Shown: piece by piece, positions 42,333 through 51,751 of the stretch
How the letters are laid out: every line of letters starts with the position of its first letter
How positions within the stretch are numbered: position 1 is the first letter of the stretch
Assembly (NCBI GenBank): GCA_964449895.1
Contig: CAYVBY010000008.1
Location: 44,259 to 108,258 of the forward strand
Direction of reading: 5' to 3'
Length of the DNA stretch: 64,000 nucleotides
Origin: Intestinibacter sp964449895
GTDB taxonomy: Bacteria > Bacillota > Clostridia > Peptostreptococcales > Peptostreptococcaceae
Notes under the pieces: model-generated
Database searches by the model: none
Told to the model about the DNA's origin: nothing
The model's input: the letters and a program-made list of their open reading frames with translations, nothing else
Program-made: the position numbers and the translations under genes

Positions 42333-43523
42333 TTATGCCATAGCTTGAGCTTTTAAAGTTTCAGCCTTGTCAGTTCTTTCCCATGGTACATCTATATCAG
42401 TTCTACCAAAGTGTCCGTAAGCTGCAACTTGTTTGTAAATAGGTCTTAATAAGTCTAAGTCTCTTATTATTGCACCTGGTCTTAAGTCGAAGTTTTTGTT
42501 GATTAATTCAACTAATTTTTCTTCAGAAACTTTTCCAGTTCCAAAAGTATCAACAAATATTGATAATGGTCTAGCAACACCTATTGCATAAGATAATTCT
42601 ATTTCACATTTGTCTGCAAGCCCAGCAGCAACTATATTTTTAGCTACATATCTAGCAGCATAAGCAGCAGATCTGTCAACTTTTGTTGGGTCTTTTCCTG
42701 AGAATGCTCCACCACCATGTCTAGAATATCCACCGTAAGTGTCTATTATTATTTTTCTTCCTGTAAGTCCACTATCTCCTTGTGGTCCACCTATAACGAA
42801 TCTTCCTGTTGGGTTTACATAGTAGATAGTTTCGTCATCTAATAGTTCTGCAGGTATTACAGCTTTTATAACATGTTCGATTATATCTTTTCTTATAGTT
42901 TCATTATCAACGCTTTCACTATGTTGAGCAGATATTAATATTGTATGAACTCTTACAGCTTTATCTCCTTCATATTCTACAGTTACTTGAGTTTTTCCAT
43001 CTGGTCTTAAGTAATCTAATAATCCAGATTTTCTAACTTCTGTTAATCTTCTAGATAATTTATGAGCTAGAGATATTGGAAGAGGCATTAATTCTTCAGT
43101 TTCATTACTAGCAAAACCAAACATTATACCTTGGTCTCCAGCACCAACTTTTTCGATATCTTCTTCAGTTTTTTCTCCGCCTTTACTTTCTAAACCTTCA
43201 TCAACACCCATAGCGATGTCTCCTGATTGTTCATCTATAGCTGTTATTACAGCACAAGTATTGCAGTCAAATCCAAATTTAGCTCTTGTATATCCGATTT
43301 CTTCTACTGTTTCTCTAACTATTTTTGGAATATCAACATAAGCTGATGTACTTATTTCTCCTGCAACTAATACTAACCCTGTTGTAGTTACTGTTTCACA
43401 AGCAACTCTTGATTGAGGATCTTTTTCTAATAATGCATCTAATATCGCATCTGATATTTGGTCACACATCTTATCTGGATGACCTTCAGTAACTGATTCT
43501 GACGTAAATAAATGTCTTGCCAT
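42333..43523 (-). CDS. metK: S-adenosylmethionine synthetase
   Basis: A 396-residue enzyme that makes SAM from methionine and ATP. Signatures are SESVTEGHPDKMCDQISDA at the N-terminus, GAGDQGIMFGFA near 120, and GGGAFSGKDPTKVDRSAAY near 260. I use the ATG at 43523, which is 9 nt after AGGAGG; the ATG two codons earlier leaves only 3 nt. It is controlled by a SAM-I riboswitch. The order recD2-metK is separated by a terminator. Confidence 0.97.
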   Translation of the reverse strand: MARHLFTSESVTEGHPDKMCDQISDAILDALLEKDPQSRVACETVTTTGLVLVAGEISTSAYVDIPKIVRETVEEIGYTRAKFGFDCNTCAVITAIDEQSGDIAMGVDEGLESKGGEKTEEDIEKVGAGDQGIMFGFASNETEELMPLPISLAHKLSRRLTEVRKSGLLDYLRPDGKTQVTVEYEGDKAVRVHTILISAQHSESVDNETIRKDIIEHVIKAVIPAELLDDETIYYVNPTGRFVIGGPQGDSGLTGRKIIIDTYGGYSRHGGGAFSGKDPTKVDRSAAYAARYVAKNIVAAGLADKCEIELSYAIGVARPLSIFVDTFGTGKVSEEKLVELINKNFDLRPGAIIRDLDLLRPIYKQVAAYGHFGRTDIDVPWERTDKAETLKAQAMA

Positions 43524-43605
43524 TTTCATTTTCCTCCTAATATAATTATTATTTTTATTAAAATTCTAATCCTTATTTGTTACAATTTAATTTTCTAAAT
43601 AAATA

Positions 43606-43633
43606 AAACCTCTCCTAAAAATAGAAGAGGTTT
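43606..43633 (-). terminator. Terminator of the SAM riboswitch
   Basis: AAACCTCT (43606-43613) pairs with AGAGGTTT (43626-43633), followed on the minus strand by TTTATTTATT. It forms when SAM is bound. Confidence 0.85.
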
Positions 43634-43652
43634 ATACACTTTCATGATGTAA

Positions 43653-43754
43653 CCTCATCTTTCTAGAAAACTCTAGCAGGATTTAGCACCTTCCTTCTTA
43701 GAGAAGTGGTTGCTGGGCTTCACAGGGCCTGTCCCTCAGCCGCTCTTGATAAGG
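43653..43754 (-). promoter_or_regulatory. SAM-I riboswitch (S box)
   Basis: Conserved S-box blocks are seen on the minus strand in order: CCTTATC, AAGAGCGGCTGAGGGACAGG, CCCTGTGAAGCCCAGCAACC, AAGGTGCTAAATCC and GATGAGG. The first and last close the P1 helix. The element lies in the metK leader and lowers metK expression when SAM is ample. Confidence 0.97.
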
Positions 43755-43807
43755 CATTAAGAATTTTATTCTTAACTATATTTATTTTTAATTTTTTTAC
43801 AATTCAA

Positions 43808-43836
43808 ATAATACATTGTTTTTTATATGTTGTCAA
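43808..43836 (-). promoter_or_regulatory. Promoter of metK
   Basis: Minus strand TTGACA (43831-43836), a 17-bp spacer and TATTAT (43808-43813) lie about 55 bp upstream of the SAM aptamer. Confidence 0.8.
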
Positions 43837-43938
43837 GCCTTTTATTAATTCATTTAAAATAATAAATTCTCATCTATTTTAAAATTAGTATTATTTATAT
43901 AAGTAAATTCATATATTATCTAGAAGGGAGGAACTCCT

Positions 43939-44448
43939 ATGTATTTAGCTAAAGTAAACTATAAAAAAGAAGATGTTACTCACACACTAAGTACTATTCT
44001 TAAAAATATAATTTCTGATAAAACTGTCGTAATTTGTATAGGAACAGACCGTGCTATCGGAGATGCATTAGGTCCCTTAGTTGGAACTATTCTCAAAAAT
44101 AGTAATTTTAAATACCCTGTCTACGGTACATTGGATAATCCTATTCATGCGTTAAATATATATGAATCTATTGAATCTATAAAAAAGAAGCATGCATATA
44201 GTGAATTTTTAGCTATTGATGCCTGTTTAGGTTCTGTAAATAATATAGGGAATATACAAATTAGAAAAGGTCCCATACTTCCTGGAAAAGGCGTGGGTAA
44301 AAAACTTCCTCAAATAGGTCACTACTCTATAGTAGGTATTGTTGATAAGATAGATGAAAATAACAGATTTTCATTTAATAATATCAGACTTCATTTTGTA
44401 TTAGAATTAGCAGAAACAATTGCTCTTGCCCTTCTTTTTGCAACATAA
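43939..44448 (+). CDS. yyaC: Spore protease YyaC-like
   Basis: A 169-residue protein related to the spore GPR/HybD protease fold. The GTDRAIGDALGPLVGT motif near residue 36 and DACLGSVNNIGNIQIRKGPI near 94 are typical of YyaC. PGKGVGKKLPQIGHYSIVG follows. It is expected in the developing spore. It has a strong RBS (AGAAGGGAGG) and is one of the few plus-strand genes in this half, with the metK riboswitch region diverging upstream. A sigma-factor promoter was not identified. Confidence 0.9.
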   Translation: MYLAKVNYKKEDVTHTLSTILKNIISDKTVVICIGTDRAIGDALGPLVGTILKNSNFKYPVYGTLDNPIHALNIYESIESIKKKHAYSEFLAIDACLGSVNNIGNIQIRKGPILPGKGVGKKLPQIGHYSIVGIVDKIDENNRFSFNNIRLHFVLELAETIALALLFAT

Positions 44449-44451
44449 AAT

Positions 44452-44506
44452 AAAAGTAGCTACAATAAAATAATAATTTCGATAAGATTTTATTGTAGCT
44501 ACTTTT
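44452..44506. terminator. Bidirectional terminator between yyaC and mbl
   Basis: A perfect 20-bp stem (AAAAGTAGCTACAATAAAAT at 44452-44471 with its complement at 44487-44506) and T-runs on both strands end the converging genes. Confidence 0.92.
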
Positions 44507-44532
44507 TTTATTTTTTAATATTTTTTCTGTAA

Positions 44533-45561
44533 TTATTTTTTAAAGTTTCCACCTGTTTCTAATAAGTCTAATGAATCTAATGATAATCCAGTTCCTTTTG
44601 CAACACAAGAAAGTGGATCTTCAGCTACAGTTACTTCAATTCCTGTACTTTCAAATATTCTTCTATCTAGTCCTTTTAACATAGCTCCTCCACCAGTCAT
44701 TATTATGCCTGTAGTGCTTATATCAGCAGCTAATTCTGGTGGTGTTTTTTCTAATAAAGTTTTAGTTGCAGATATTATTTGCTCTATACAATCATTAAGA
44801 GCTTCTAATATCTCTGTAGAATTAACTTCTATAGTAACAGGAAGTCCTTTTATTAAGTTTCTTCCACTTACTTTCATAGTTCTAGGTTCTTCTTCTTTAA
44901 CTGCTGTTCCAATTTCTACTTTTAATTTTTCAGCACTTCTTTCCCCTATTAATACATTATATTCTTTTTTAATATATTTGATTATAGCTTCATCAAACTT
45001 GTCCCCACCTAACTTGATAGATGTACTTACAACTGATCCTCCTAGTGATATTACAGCTATATCAGTAGTTCCTCCACCTATATCTATTACCATATTTCCA
45101 TTAGGTTGAGATATATCTATTCCTGCACCTATTGCAGCTGCTATAGGTTCTTCTATAATATAAACTTCTCTAGCTCCAGCTTTTTTAGTAGCATCTTCTA
45201 CAGCTCTTTTTTCTACCTCAGTAACACCAGTTGGTACACAAACCATTATTCTAGGCATTACAAATCTTCCAAATCCTTTTTTCTCAACTATTTGTTCAAT
45301 AAAGTGAGATAACATTTTTTCAGTTATTTCATAATTTGATATAACACCATCTCTTAAAGGTCTTATAACATCTATATTTGAAGGGGTTCTTCCTATCATC
45401 CTTCTTGCTTCTTTACCTACAGCTAAAACAGTATTTAATTTATTATCTATAGCCACTACAGAAGGCTCTTCTAAAACAATTCCCTTATCATCTACATATA
45501 TTAAAACATTAGCAGTTCCTAAATCTATACCTATATCTGCACCTGACATTTTTTCTTTCAC
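44533..45561 (-). CDS. mbl: Rod-shape-determining actin homologue (Mbl/MreB type)
   Basis: A 342-residue bacterial actin. Phosphate motifs are IGIDLGTANVLIYV (about 6-19) and MVIDIGGGTTDIAVISLGG (near 155-173), and the adenosine motif is IIMTGGGAMLKGL (about 290). I call it mbl rather than mreB because it follows spoIIID, as in B. subtilis, and no mreC or mreD is nearby. The sequence alone would fit either. RBS AAAGGAGTG. It guides lateral wall synthesis on the inner membrane face. Confidence 0.9.
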   Translation of the reverse strand: MKEKMSGADIGIDLGTANVLIYVDDKGIVLEEPSVVAIDNKLNTVLAVGKEARRMIGRTPSNIDVIRPLRDGVISNYEITEKMLSHFIEQIVEKKGFGRFVMPRIMVCVPTGVTEVEKRAVEDATKKAGAREVYIIEEPIAAAIGAGIDISQPNGNMVIDIGGGTTDIAVISLGGSVVSTSIKLGGDKFDEAIIKYIKKEYNVLIGERSAEKLKVEIGTAVKEEEPRTMKVSGRNLIKGLPVTIEVNSTEILEALNDCIEQIISATKTLLEKTPPELAADISTTGIIMTGGGAMLKGLDRRIFESTGIEVTVAEDPLSCVAKGTGLSLDSLDLLETGGNFKK

Positions 45562-45664
45562 TCCTTTTTTATCTTTTTTATTTATAATTAATTCAAACTG
45601 TTAGTTATCATAAATACTCCTATTTTACAATATATGAAAAAACATTACTTTAGTCAAGAAAAAA

Positions 45665-45690
45665 ATGTAGGTTATCCTACATCTTTTTTT
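45665..45690 (-). terminator. Terminator overlapping the spoIIID stop codon
   Basis: ATGTAGG (45665-45671) pairs with CCTACAT (45676-45682), and the minus strand ends in TTTTTTC. The TAG stop of spoIIID lies in the stem (stop at 45677), so the hairpin begins inside the gene. Confidence 0.85.
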
Positions 45691-45934
45691 TTTGCTGATA
45701 TTTTAACTTTGTTGCCATTCCGCCCCTAATATGTCTTTCCGATTTATTCTTTTCTAAAATTAATTTTACTTCTTTAGCTAATAAAGGATTAATCTCCTCT
45801 AAACGCTCAGTTATATCTTTGTGTACAGTACTTTTACTTATTCCGAAAACCTTAGCTGCTTGTCTTACTGTCGTCTCTTTTTCCAATATATATTTAGAAA
45901 TTACAATAACTCTCTGTTCTATATGAGATTTCAA
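45677..45934 (-). CDS. spoIIID: Sporulation transcription factor SpoIIID
   Basis: An 85-residue mother-cell DNA-binding protein. The helix-turn-helix is TTVRQAAKVFGISKSTVHKD (about 20-39). The basic tail (HIRGGMATKLKYQQKKKM) is the second DNA-binding element known for the family. It represses or activates many sigma-E genes. Length and both features are normal. It lies between mbl and spoIIQ, as in B. subtilis. A sigma-E promoter is expected but was not assigned. Confidence 0.95.
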   Translation of the reverse strand: MKSHIEQRVIVISKYILEKETTVRQAAKVFGISKSTVHKDITERLEEINPLLAKEVKLILEKNKSERHIRGGMATKLKYQQKKKM

Positions 45935-46082
45935 AACCTCCCCTCCTTCATATCTATCTACTTGATATATATGAAGAAAAATTTAAAAATATAACAAAAT
46001 CATATTTAAATTTTTTTAAATTCTCTTATTATATTTTTTCTAATTATATGAGAATTATTTATAATCAAAACACAAAAAATAT

Positions 46083-46121
46083 AAAAGGAGACCTTCTAAT
46101 TTTATTAAAAGGTTTCCTTTT
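46083..46121 (-). terminator. Terminator of spoIIQ
   Basis: AAAAGGAGACCTT (46083-46095) pairs with AAGGTTTCCTTTT (46109-46121), with one mismatch. T-rich sequence follows on the minus strand. Confidence 0.8.
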
Positions 46122-46128
46122 ATGAACT

Positions 46129-46767
46129 TTATTCTAATAAACCCAGTGGATTAATAGCTTGGTTATTTTTGTAAGCTTCTATATGTACATGTGTTTCGTC
46201 TTTATTTTCAATATTTGTAGTATTTCCTACATATCCTATAACATCGCCTTCTTTAACTTTATTACCTTTTTTTATTGAGACATTTTCATTTATACCTGAG
46301 TAAATAACTCTTAAGCCATCATTATAAGATACTTCTATACTTGTTCCATATTTATCATCTGAATATACAGATATAACTTCACCATCTAATATAGATTTTA
46401 TTTCTGCACCTTCTTTTGCTGAAATATCTAAACCTTTATGTATTTCCCAAACATCTAATGTTTTTGAATAAGTTGGTATAGTCTCTGAATATTCTCTAAG
46501 TACTTTTTCGCCTACATAATTCAATTTTAATTTTTTATTTTGTTTTTCTTTTGCTTGTTGTAAGTTTTGATTTGATTCAGTAGATGTTTCTACTGCATCC
46601 TTATCTTTTACTAAATTTATTTCATCATCTTTATTATTTAAATCTTTAGTTGATGCTAATTCTTTCATATTTTTATTTGTAAATAATATTCCACCAAATG
46701 CAACTAAACAAATACATATAAATAAAGATAAATAAAATATATCTTTTTCTAATAATTTCTTTTTCAT
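46129..46767 (-). CDS. spoIIQ: Stage II sporulation protein SpoIIQ (M23 peptidase)
   Basis: A 212-residue protein of the forespore membrane with one N-terminal segment (FYLSLFICICLVAFGGILF). The M23 domain (about 105-212) has HKGLD and HVHIEA, so both zinc-binding pairs (HxxxD and HxH) are intact. The B. subtilis protein lacks part of this site, whereas the C. difficile one keeps it. It joins SpoIIIAH to bridge the two cells during engulfment. It lies 79 bp after spoIID. A candidate sigma-F-like element lies upstream. Confidence 0.93.
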   Translation of the reverse strand: MKKKLLEKDIFYLSLFICICLVAFGGILFTNKNMKELASTKDLNNKDDEINLVKDKDAVETSTESNQNLQQAKEKQNKKLKLNYVGEKVLREYSETIPTYSKTLDVWEIHKGLDISAKEGAEIKSILDGEVISVYSDDKYGTSIEVSYNDGLRVIYSGINENVSIKKGNKVKEGDVIGYVGNTTNIENKDETHVHIEAYKNNQAINPLGLLE

Positions 46768-46800
46768 ACTGCACCTCCAAATATATTAATACATTGGAAT

Positions 46801-46827
46801 TATTGACCATGTTTTTTATTTTTATGC
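46801..46827 (-). promoter_or_regulatory. Possible sigma-F/G promoter of spoIIQ
   Basis: The minus strand shows GCATA (46823-46827), 14 bp, then GGTCAATA (46801-46808). This resembles GYATA-N15-GGNNANANT, but the spacing is one base short and one position does not match. Confidence 0.3.
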
Positions 46828-46845
46828 GTATAATTATGAAATTTT

Positions 46846-47856
46846 TTAATAGATATCTTTTATTTTTGTATTTGTATAATAATGGAATAATATTTCATCA
46901 TATTTATATCCATTCTCTGCCATTCCTTCAGCGCCCCACTGGCTCATTCCTACTCCATGGCCATATCCTTTTACTTTAAAAATAATGTCTTCATTATTAA
47001 ATGATACCTCAAAATTAGCAGAATTTAATCCCAATATATTTCTCAATTCTCTACCACTAAATTCTATGTTTCCTATTTTTATAGTCTTAACAGAGCCTGC
47101 TGTAGTTCTTGAAATTATATTTATACTATTATCGAGATTTTTTTCTGTTAATTCAATTTTTTGATTTTCTCTTTTTATTAAGTTTATAAATTCTTTTTTA
47201 CTGATAATTTCTTCTGTTTCATACTTTGGTGATTCTTCTTCGTAAGGACTGTTTACTGATTTTAGATATGGATATTGCACCATAAATACTTCTTTGCTGT
47301 TTTCTGTCTTACCACTAGATGTAGAAAAATAAAGTGGCAGTATTGATTTGTTTTCATACGTTAATATATGTCCCTTTGTTTCATCTACTGCTTTTTTTAT
47401 AATTGGATAACAGTCTTTTATCCAATCATCGCCTTTTAATTTTTTTAATTCATCATAAGATGCATAAGCCTGACAATGACTATAATCATTGCAAATATCT
47501 GCACCTTTATGTCCATCATTTAATTTATTTTCTATTTTGTAAATAATATATGTTCTAGCCGCTACAGCTTGTGCTTTTAAAGCTTCTTTTGAAAAGTCAG
47601 AAGACATTTCCATAGATACTACACCATATAAAAAAGTTTCTAAATCTAAAGTTTCAACTTCATCTGTAACTGAATTATAGACACTTATGTCTGGAGTTTT
47701 AGAATTTACAGTTTCATATGGATTAGTAATACTACTATCTATTTTATTTTTAGGCTTAAATAGCTCATCCTCTTCAAAAAAAAGCACACTAACTAAAACA
47801 GGTATTATTATTGAAAAAATAACTGTTCCTATTAATATAATCGTAGGTTTTTTCAT
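46846..47856 (-). CDS. spoIID: Stage II sporulation protein SpoIID
   Basis: A 336-residue lytic transglycosylase that removes peptidoglycan during engulfment. It has an N-terminal membrane anchor (IILIGTVIFSIIIPVLVSVLF). The SpoIID/LytB core includes LDLETFLYGVVSMEMSSDF (with the catalytic Glu region), LKAQAVAARTYIIY and the C-terminal VKGYGHGVGMSQWGAEGMA. Length and motifs are normal. RBS TTAGGAGG. It works with SpoIIM and SpoIIP, encoded elsewhere. Confidence 0.95.
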   Translation of the reverse strand: MKKPTIILIGTVIFSIIIPVLVSVLFFEEDELFKPKNKIDSSITNPYETVNSKTPDISVYNSVTDEVETLDLETFLYGVVSMEMSSDFSKEALKAQAVAARTYIIYKIENKLNDGHKGADICNDYSHCQAYASYDELKKLKGDDWIKDCYPIIKKAVDETKGHILTYENKSILPLYFSTSSGKTENSKEVFMVQYPYLKSVNSPYEEESPKYETEEIISKKEFINLIKRENQKIELTEKNLDNSINIISRTTAGSVKTIKIGNIEFSGRELRNILGLNSANFEVSFNNEDIIFKVKGYGHGVGMSQWGAEGMAENGYKYDEILFHYYTNTKIKDIY

Positions 47857-47972
47857 ATAGTTAATGCCTCCTAAATTTACTATTATGACATAAATATATG
47901 AAAAAACCTAAATGTTTATTACATTATATCTTACTCTGTTTAATTTATAAATTTATAAATTAAATCTAAAAA

Positions 47973-49226
47973 TTAGTCTTCTACTATTTCTATATTTCCA
48001 CCTAAAGCTCTAATTTTTTTGTCTATGTCAACATAACCTCTTTGTATATGGTATATTTCACCTATTTGAGTTTCTCCTTCAGCTATAAGACCACATAATA
48101 TAAGTGCCGCTCCTGCTCTTAAGTCAGTTGCATTAACATTTGCACCACAAAGGCCATCTACACCTTTAACTATAGCTGTTCTTCCTTCTATTTTTATGTC
48201 TGCACCCATTCTATTAAATTCTGCTACATGCATAAATCTATTTTCAAATACTGTTTCTATTACAACACCAGTTCCTCTAGCAACTGTAAGCATCGCCATA
48301 AGTTGAGCTTGAACATCTGTAGGGAATCCTGGATGTGGTAAAGTTTTTATATCTACTGCTTTTAATTTTTCTGGTCCTATTACTCTAACTGCATTATCTA
48401 ATTCTATTATTTCACAACCAGCTTCTAATAACTTAGCTGTTACTGGTTTTAAATGCTCAAGTAATACATTTTCTATTGTTATATCTCCTTTTGTCATAGC
48501 CGCAGCCACCATATAAGTTGCAGCTTCTATTCTATCAGGTATAATTTCATGTTCTGTTCCTCTTAACTCTTTTACACCTTTTATTCTTATAGTGTTTGTT
48601 CCTGCTCCTTTAACATTAGCTCCCATTTCATTTAAGAAATTAGCTAAGTCTACTATTTCTGGTTCTTCAGCAGCATTTTCTATTATAGTAGTTCCTTCTG
48701 CTAATACAGCTGCCATCATTATATTTTCAGTTGCTCCAACAGATGGGAAGTCTAAATATAATTTAGATCCTACTAATTTTTCTGCTTTAGCTTCTACAAA
48801 ACCATGATCCATTATTATATCTGCTCCAAGAGCTTTAAATCCTTTTAAGTGTAGATCGATTGGTCTACTACCTATTGAACAGCCCCCTGGCATTGAAATT
48901 TTAGTTTGGTTAAATCTTGCAAGTAATGGTCCCATAACAAAGAAAGATGCTCTCATCTTTCTTACTAGCTCATATGGTGCCTCGCAAGTAGTTAAATTTG
49001 TTGCATCAACAGTTAATGTTTTGTCTTTATATTCAACTTCTGCACCTAAATGTCTAATTAAATCTGATATTACATGTACATCTTTTAAATCTGGAACTTC
49101 ATATAAAACTGATTTTCCTTTTACTAATAATGTAGCAGCTATTATTGGTAATACTGCATTTTTTGCTCCATCTATTTTTACATTTCCCTTAAGCGGATTA
49201 CTTTTTTTCACTATTATTTTAGCCAT
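47973..49226 (-). CDS. murA: UDP-N-acetylglucosamine 1-carboxyvinyltransferase
   Basis: A 417-residue enzyme for the first committed step of peptidoglycan synthesis. The N-terminal GNVKIDGAKNAVLPIIAATL and LVRKMRASFFVMGPLLARF are characteristic. The catalytic loop reads MPGGCSIGSRPIDLH with Cys near residue 116; this is the fosfomycin-sensitive form. RBS TTGAGGAG. The order ywmB-murA-spoIID matches B. subtilis. Firmicutes often carry two murA genes; this appears to be the murAA type by location. Confidence 0.95.
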   Translation of the reverse strand: MAKIIVKKSNPLKGNVKIDGAKNAVLPIIAATLLVKGKSVLYEVPDLKDVHVISDLIRHLGAEVEYKDKTLTVDATNLTTCEAPYELVRKMRASFFVMGPLLARFNQTKISMPGGCSIGSRPIDLHLKGFKALGADIIMDHGFVEAKAEKLVGSKLYLDFPSVGATENIMMAAVLAEGTTIIENAAEEPEIVDLANFLNEMGANVKGAGTNTIRIKGVKELRGTEHEIIPDRIEAATYMVAAAMTKGDITIENVLLEHLKPVTAKLLEAGCEIIELDNAVRVIGPEKLKAVDIKTLPHPGFPTDVQAQLMAMLTVARGTGVVIETVFENRFMHVAEFNRMGADIKIEGRTAIVKGVDGLCGANVNATDLRAGAALILCGLIAEGETQIGEIYHIQRGYVDIDKKIRALGGNIEIVED

Positions 49227-49244
49227 AAAATTTTTCTCCTCAAT

Positions 49245-49970
49245 CTAATAATCTATTTTTATTATAGGTGTAGCAATATATATCATCGTCCTATCATCAT
49301 CTTCGCTATACCTAATTCCTATATTTAAATTCATTTCTTTATATAAATAATCTATGTTGTTTTCTTTTAATAATTTACTATATGCATTTATAGATAAAAA
49401 ATTTTCATCTTCTATATTATCAATTTCTTTAGCATACATATTATATAATATTTTTTGTAAAATATCACTAATTTTTGTTTTTTGTAATCTTTTTGTATAT
49501 TCACCAGCTATACATAAATTAATATCTTTTCTATTATAATCTTTATCTAGCTTATTTTTCAAGTCTTGATAATTATTTTCTATATTTTTATATCCTTTAT
49601 TGTTTAATATGTCAATAACTATATGAGATTCTTTATCACTTTTTTTTACTCCTGTAACGAAAATACTTGTATTTTTATTATTATAATTTACAAATACCTT
49701 ATTTTTGTACCTTTTTACATCAATTTTATTTTTGTCTATATTTGCACTATTTATTAAGTCTAAACATCTTTTTTCTAAATCTTTTATACTTATATCTTCA
49801 TATATTATGGCATTAGCTTTTATATTATAAAATCTAAAATCTGCACCAGTAGATTCGAACGTTTTAGTAAATTGATTTATCCAGTTTATTTTGTTTATCT
49901 CAGCACTAGATATTACAAATCCTATTGAGATTATTATCAATACACATATCATTGATTTTAATAATTTCAC
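49245..49970 (-). CDS. YwmB-like secreted protein
   Basis: A 241-residue protein with a signal-like N-terminus (LLKSMICVLIIISIGFVISSA). The body has a YwmB-type pattern (DLEKRCLDLINSANIDK, and GIRYSEDDDRTMIYIATPII at the end). In B. subtilis ywmB lies just upstream of murAA, as here (18 bp apart). The function is unknown; the TATA-binding-like fold name does not imply DNA binding outside the cell. The cysteine content is low. Confidence 0.75.
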   Translation of the reverse strand: MKLLKSMICVLIIISIGFVISSAEINKINWINQFTKTFESTGADFRFYNIKANAIIYEDISIKDLEKRCLDLINSANIDKNKIDVKRYKNKVFVNYNNKNTSIFVTGVKKSDKESHIVIDILNNKGYKNIENNYQDLKNKLDKDYNRKDINLCIAGEYTKRLQKTKISDILQKILYNMYAKEIDNIEDENFLSINAYSKLLKENNIDYLYKEMNLNIGIRYSEDDDRTMIYIATPIIKIDY

Positions 49971-50071
49971 ATCAAAAGCCCCCTTAAAATCCTTTTTTAA
50001 AGTATTTACTATTTTAAAGAATTTTAAACTAGCTCTCTATATTTTTTATTTCTAAGTATTTCACAGAAAAA

Positions 50072-50097
50072 AACTGCTCACATAAATATGAACAGTT
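50072..50097 (-). terminator. Terminator of the mannitol mtlD transcript
   Basis: AACTGCTCA (50072-50080) pairs with TGAACAGTT (50089-50097), with one G-T pair. On the minus strand a run of seven T follows. Confidence 0.85.
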
Positions 50098-50115
50098 CTT
50101 ATTTAAAAAATATAT

Positions 50116-51279
50116 TTATGCATTAAATAAACATTGTTTTTTTAATTCATTATATGCATTTTCTATATTATTTAATAATTCTTCATCTTCTATTAAAGAT
50201 ATTTTCTTAACAGCATTCTTAACTCCTAAATCTTTTATTGTTTGCTGTAATTCTACACTTTGTGCATCCTCTTCATTGCTATAGTGAAGTGCTGCAGCAA
50301 CACCTATTATTAGATTATCTACACATATTTCATAAGATTTCGCTGTCATTAAAGGATTTACTAATCTATCTTTTGCACTTAATTTTCTAAGTGGTTCTCT
50401 ACCAACTCTTTTTACATCATCATTTAAGTATGGATTTTTAAATCTATTTAATATTTTATCTATGTATTTATAATGAGCTTCTAAATCTAATCCATGTTTT
50501 TTAACTAAACCTTGTCCACTTTCTTGCATAGCAGCTTTTACTATTGTTGCTATTTTTTCATCTTTTATACTTTCATCTACAGTTTTGTAACCTTCTAAAG
50601 ATCCAAGGTATGCAGTTATAGCATGTCCTGTATTTAATGTAAATAATTTACGTTCAACATAAGCTATTAAATCTCCAACTAAATTCATACCTTCTATTTG
50701 TGGTACTTCACCTTTTATTTTAGCTTCTTCTACATTCCATTCATAGAAGTTTTCAACTGTAACATCTAGTGGATTTTCATTAGTACAAGGTGGTACTATT
50801 CTATCTACTGAACAATTAGGAAATCCTATATATTCTTCCATATACGCTATTTCTTCTTCATTTAAAGCTTTTTCTACTTCTTCTTTTAGTATAGCTGTAG
50901 CTCCTACTGCATTTTCACAAGCTATTATATTTAAGTAATTTTTGTTTCCGTTATTTTTTCTTGATTGAATTCCTTTAGCTATTGTTGGTGCTATTCTTTT
51001 TAATACTAATGGTCCAACTGCTGTAGTTATTATTTCAGCTTCTTCTATTTCTTTTATTATATCGTCTGATATTGATGAAACTGCACTTATATTTGTTATT
51101 GTTTGATCAAAACATTCTACGTCTTTTACAAGTATTTTATATTGTTTATCATTATTTATTCCATTTAATACAGTTTCATTTACATCAGCGAATACTACAT
51201 GATACCCTGCATTTGATAGTAATCCCCCTATGAAACCTCTACCAATATTTCCTGCTCCAAATTGTATAGCTTTTTTCAT
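50116..51279 (-). CDS. mtlD: Mannitol-1-phosphate 5-dehydrogenase
   Basis: A 387-residue enzyme that turns mannitol-1-phosphate and NAD+ into fructose-6-phosphate. The NAD motif FGAGNIGRGFIGGLLSNAGY lies at residues 7-26. The catalytic region includes KLFTLNTGHAITAYLGSLEG near 215-235. RBS GGGGGC is close to the ATG. It lies 24 bp after mtlF. Length and motifs are typical for the Firmicutes enzyme. Confidence 0.96.
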   Translation of the reverse strand: MKKAIQFGAGNIGRGFIGGLLSNAGYHVVFADVNETVLNGINNDKQYKILVKDVECFDQTITNISAVSSISDDIIKEIEEAEIITTAVGPLVLKRIAPTIAKGIQSRKNNGNKNYLNIIACENAVGATAILKEEVEKALNEEEIAYMEEYIGFPNCSVDRIVPPCTNENPLDVTVENFYEWNVEEAKIKGEVPQIEGMNLVGDLIAYVERKLFTLNTGHAITAYLGSLEGYKTVDESIKDEKIATIVKAAMQESGQGLVKKHGLDLEAHYKYIDKILNRFKNPYLNDDVKRVGREPLRKLSAKDRLVNPLMTAKSYEICVDNLIIGVAAALHYSNEEDAQSVELQQTIKDLGVKNAVKKISLIEDEELLNNIENAYNELKKQCLFNA

Positions 51280-51303
51280 GATTATGCCCCCTAAAACTTT
51301 ATA

Positions 51304-51726
51304 CTATTCTGCAAATATATCTAAGAAATCTTGTACATCTGTTGAATCTTTTAATTTTTCTACTAATTCATCATCTAAAGATATAGCTATTTTTGATAAT
51401 ATATCTAGATGTTCATTTCCTTTTCCTGCTATTCCTATAACTAAGTAAACTGTGCTATCTCCGTATTCTACTCCATTAGGGAATTGTAATATTACTATTC
51501 CTGATTCTTTTATTTCTTTTTTAGCTTCGTTAACTCCATGTGGTATTGCAAATCCTAATCCCATATTAGTGCTCATAGTTTTTTCTCTTTCTAGCATTGC
51601 ATCTACATATCCTTCGTTAACATATCCTCTTTCAACTAGTTTTTTACCTGCTAAAACTATACTTTCATCTCTTGATACTGAATCTAAACCTAATACTATA
51701 TTTTCTTTTGTTAATATATTACTCAT
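51304..51726 (-). CDS. mtlF: Mannitol PTS EIIA component
   Basis: A 140-residue phosphocarrier. The active His lies in GFAIPHGVNEAKKEI (about residue 62-64), the mannitol/fructose EIIA signature. It takes phosphate from HPr and passes it to EIIB on MtlA. RBS AGGAGG. It lies between mtlR (25 bp) and mtlD, an order also seen in other Firmicutes. Confidence 0.94.
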   Translation of the reverse strand: MSNILTKENIVLGLDSVSRDESIVLAGKKLVERGYVNEGYVDAMLEREKTMSTNMGLGFAIPHGVNEAKKEIKESGIVILQFPNGVEYGDSTVYLVIGIAGKGNEHLDILSKIAISLDDELVEKLKDSTDVQDFLDIFAE

Positions 51727-51751
51727 TACAAATTCCTCCTATATACCTTTT

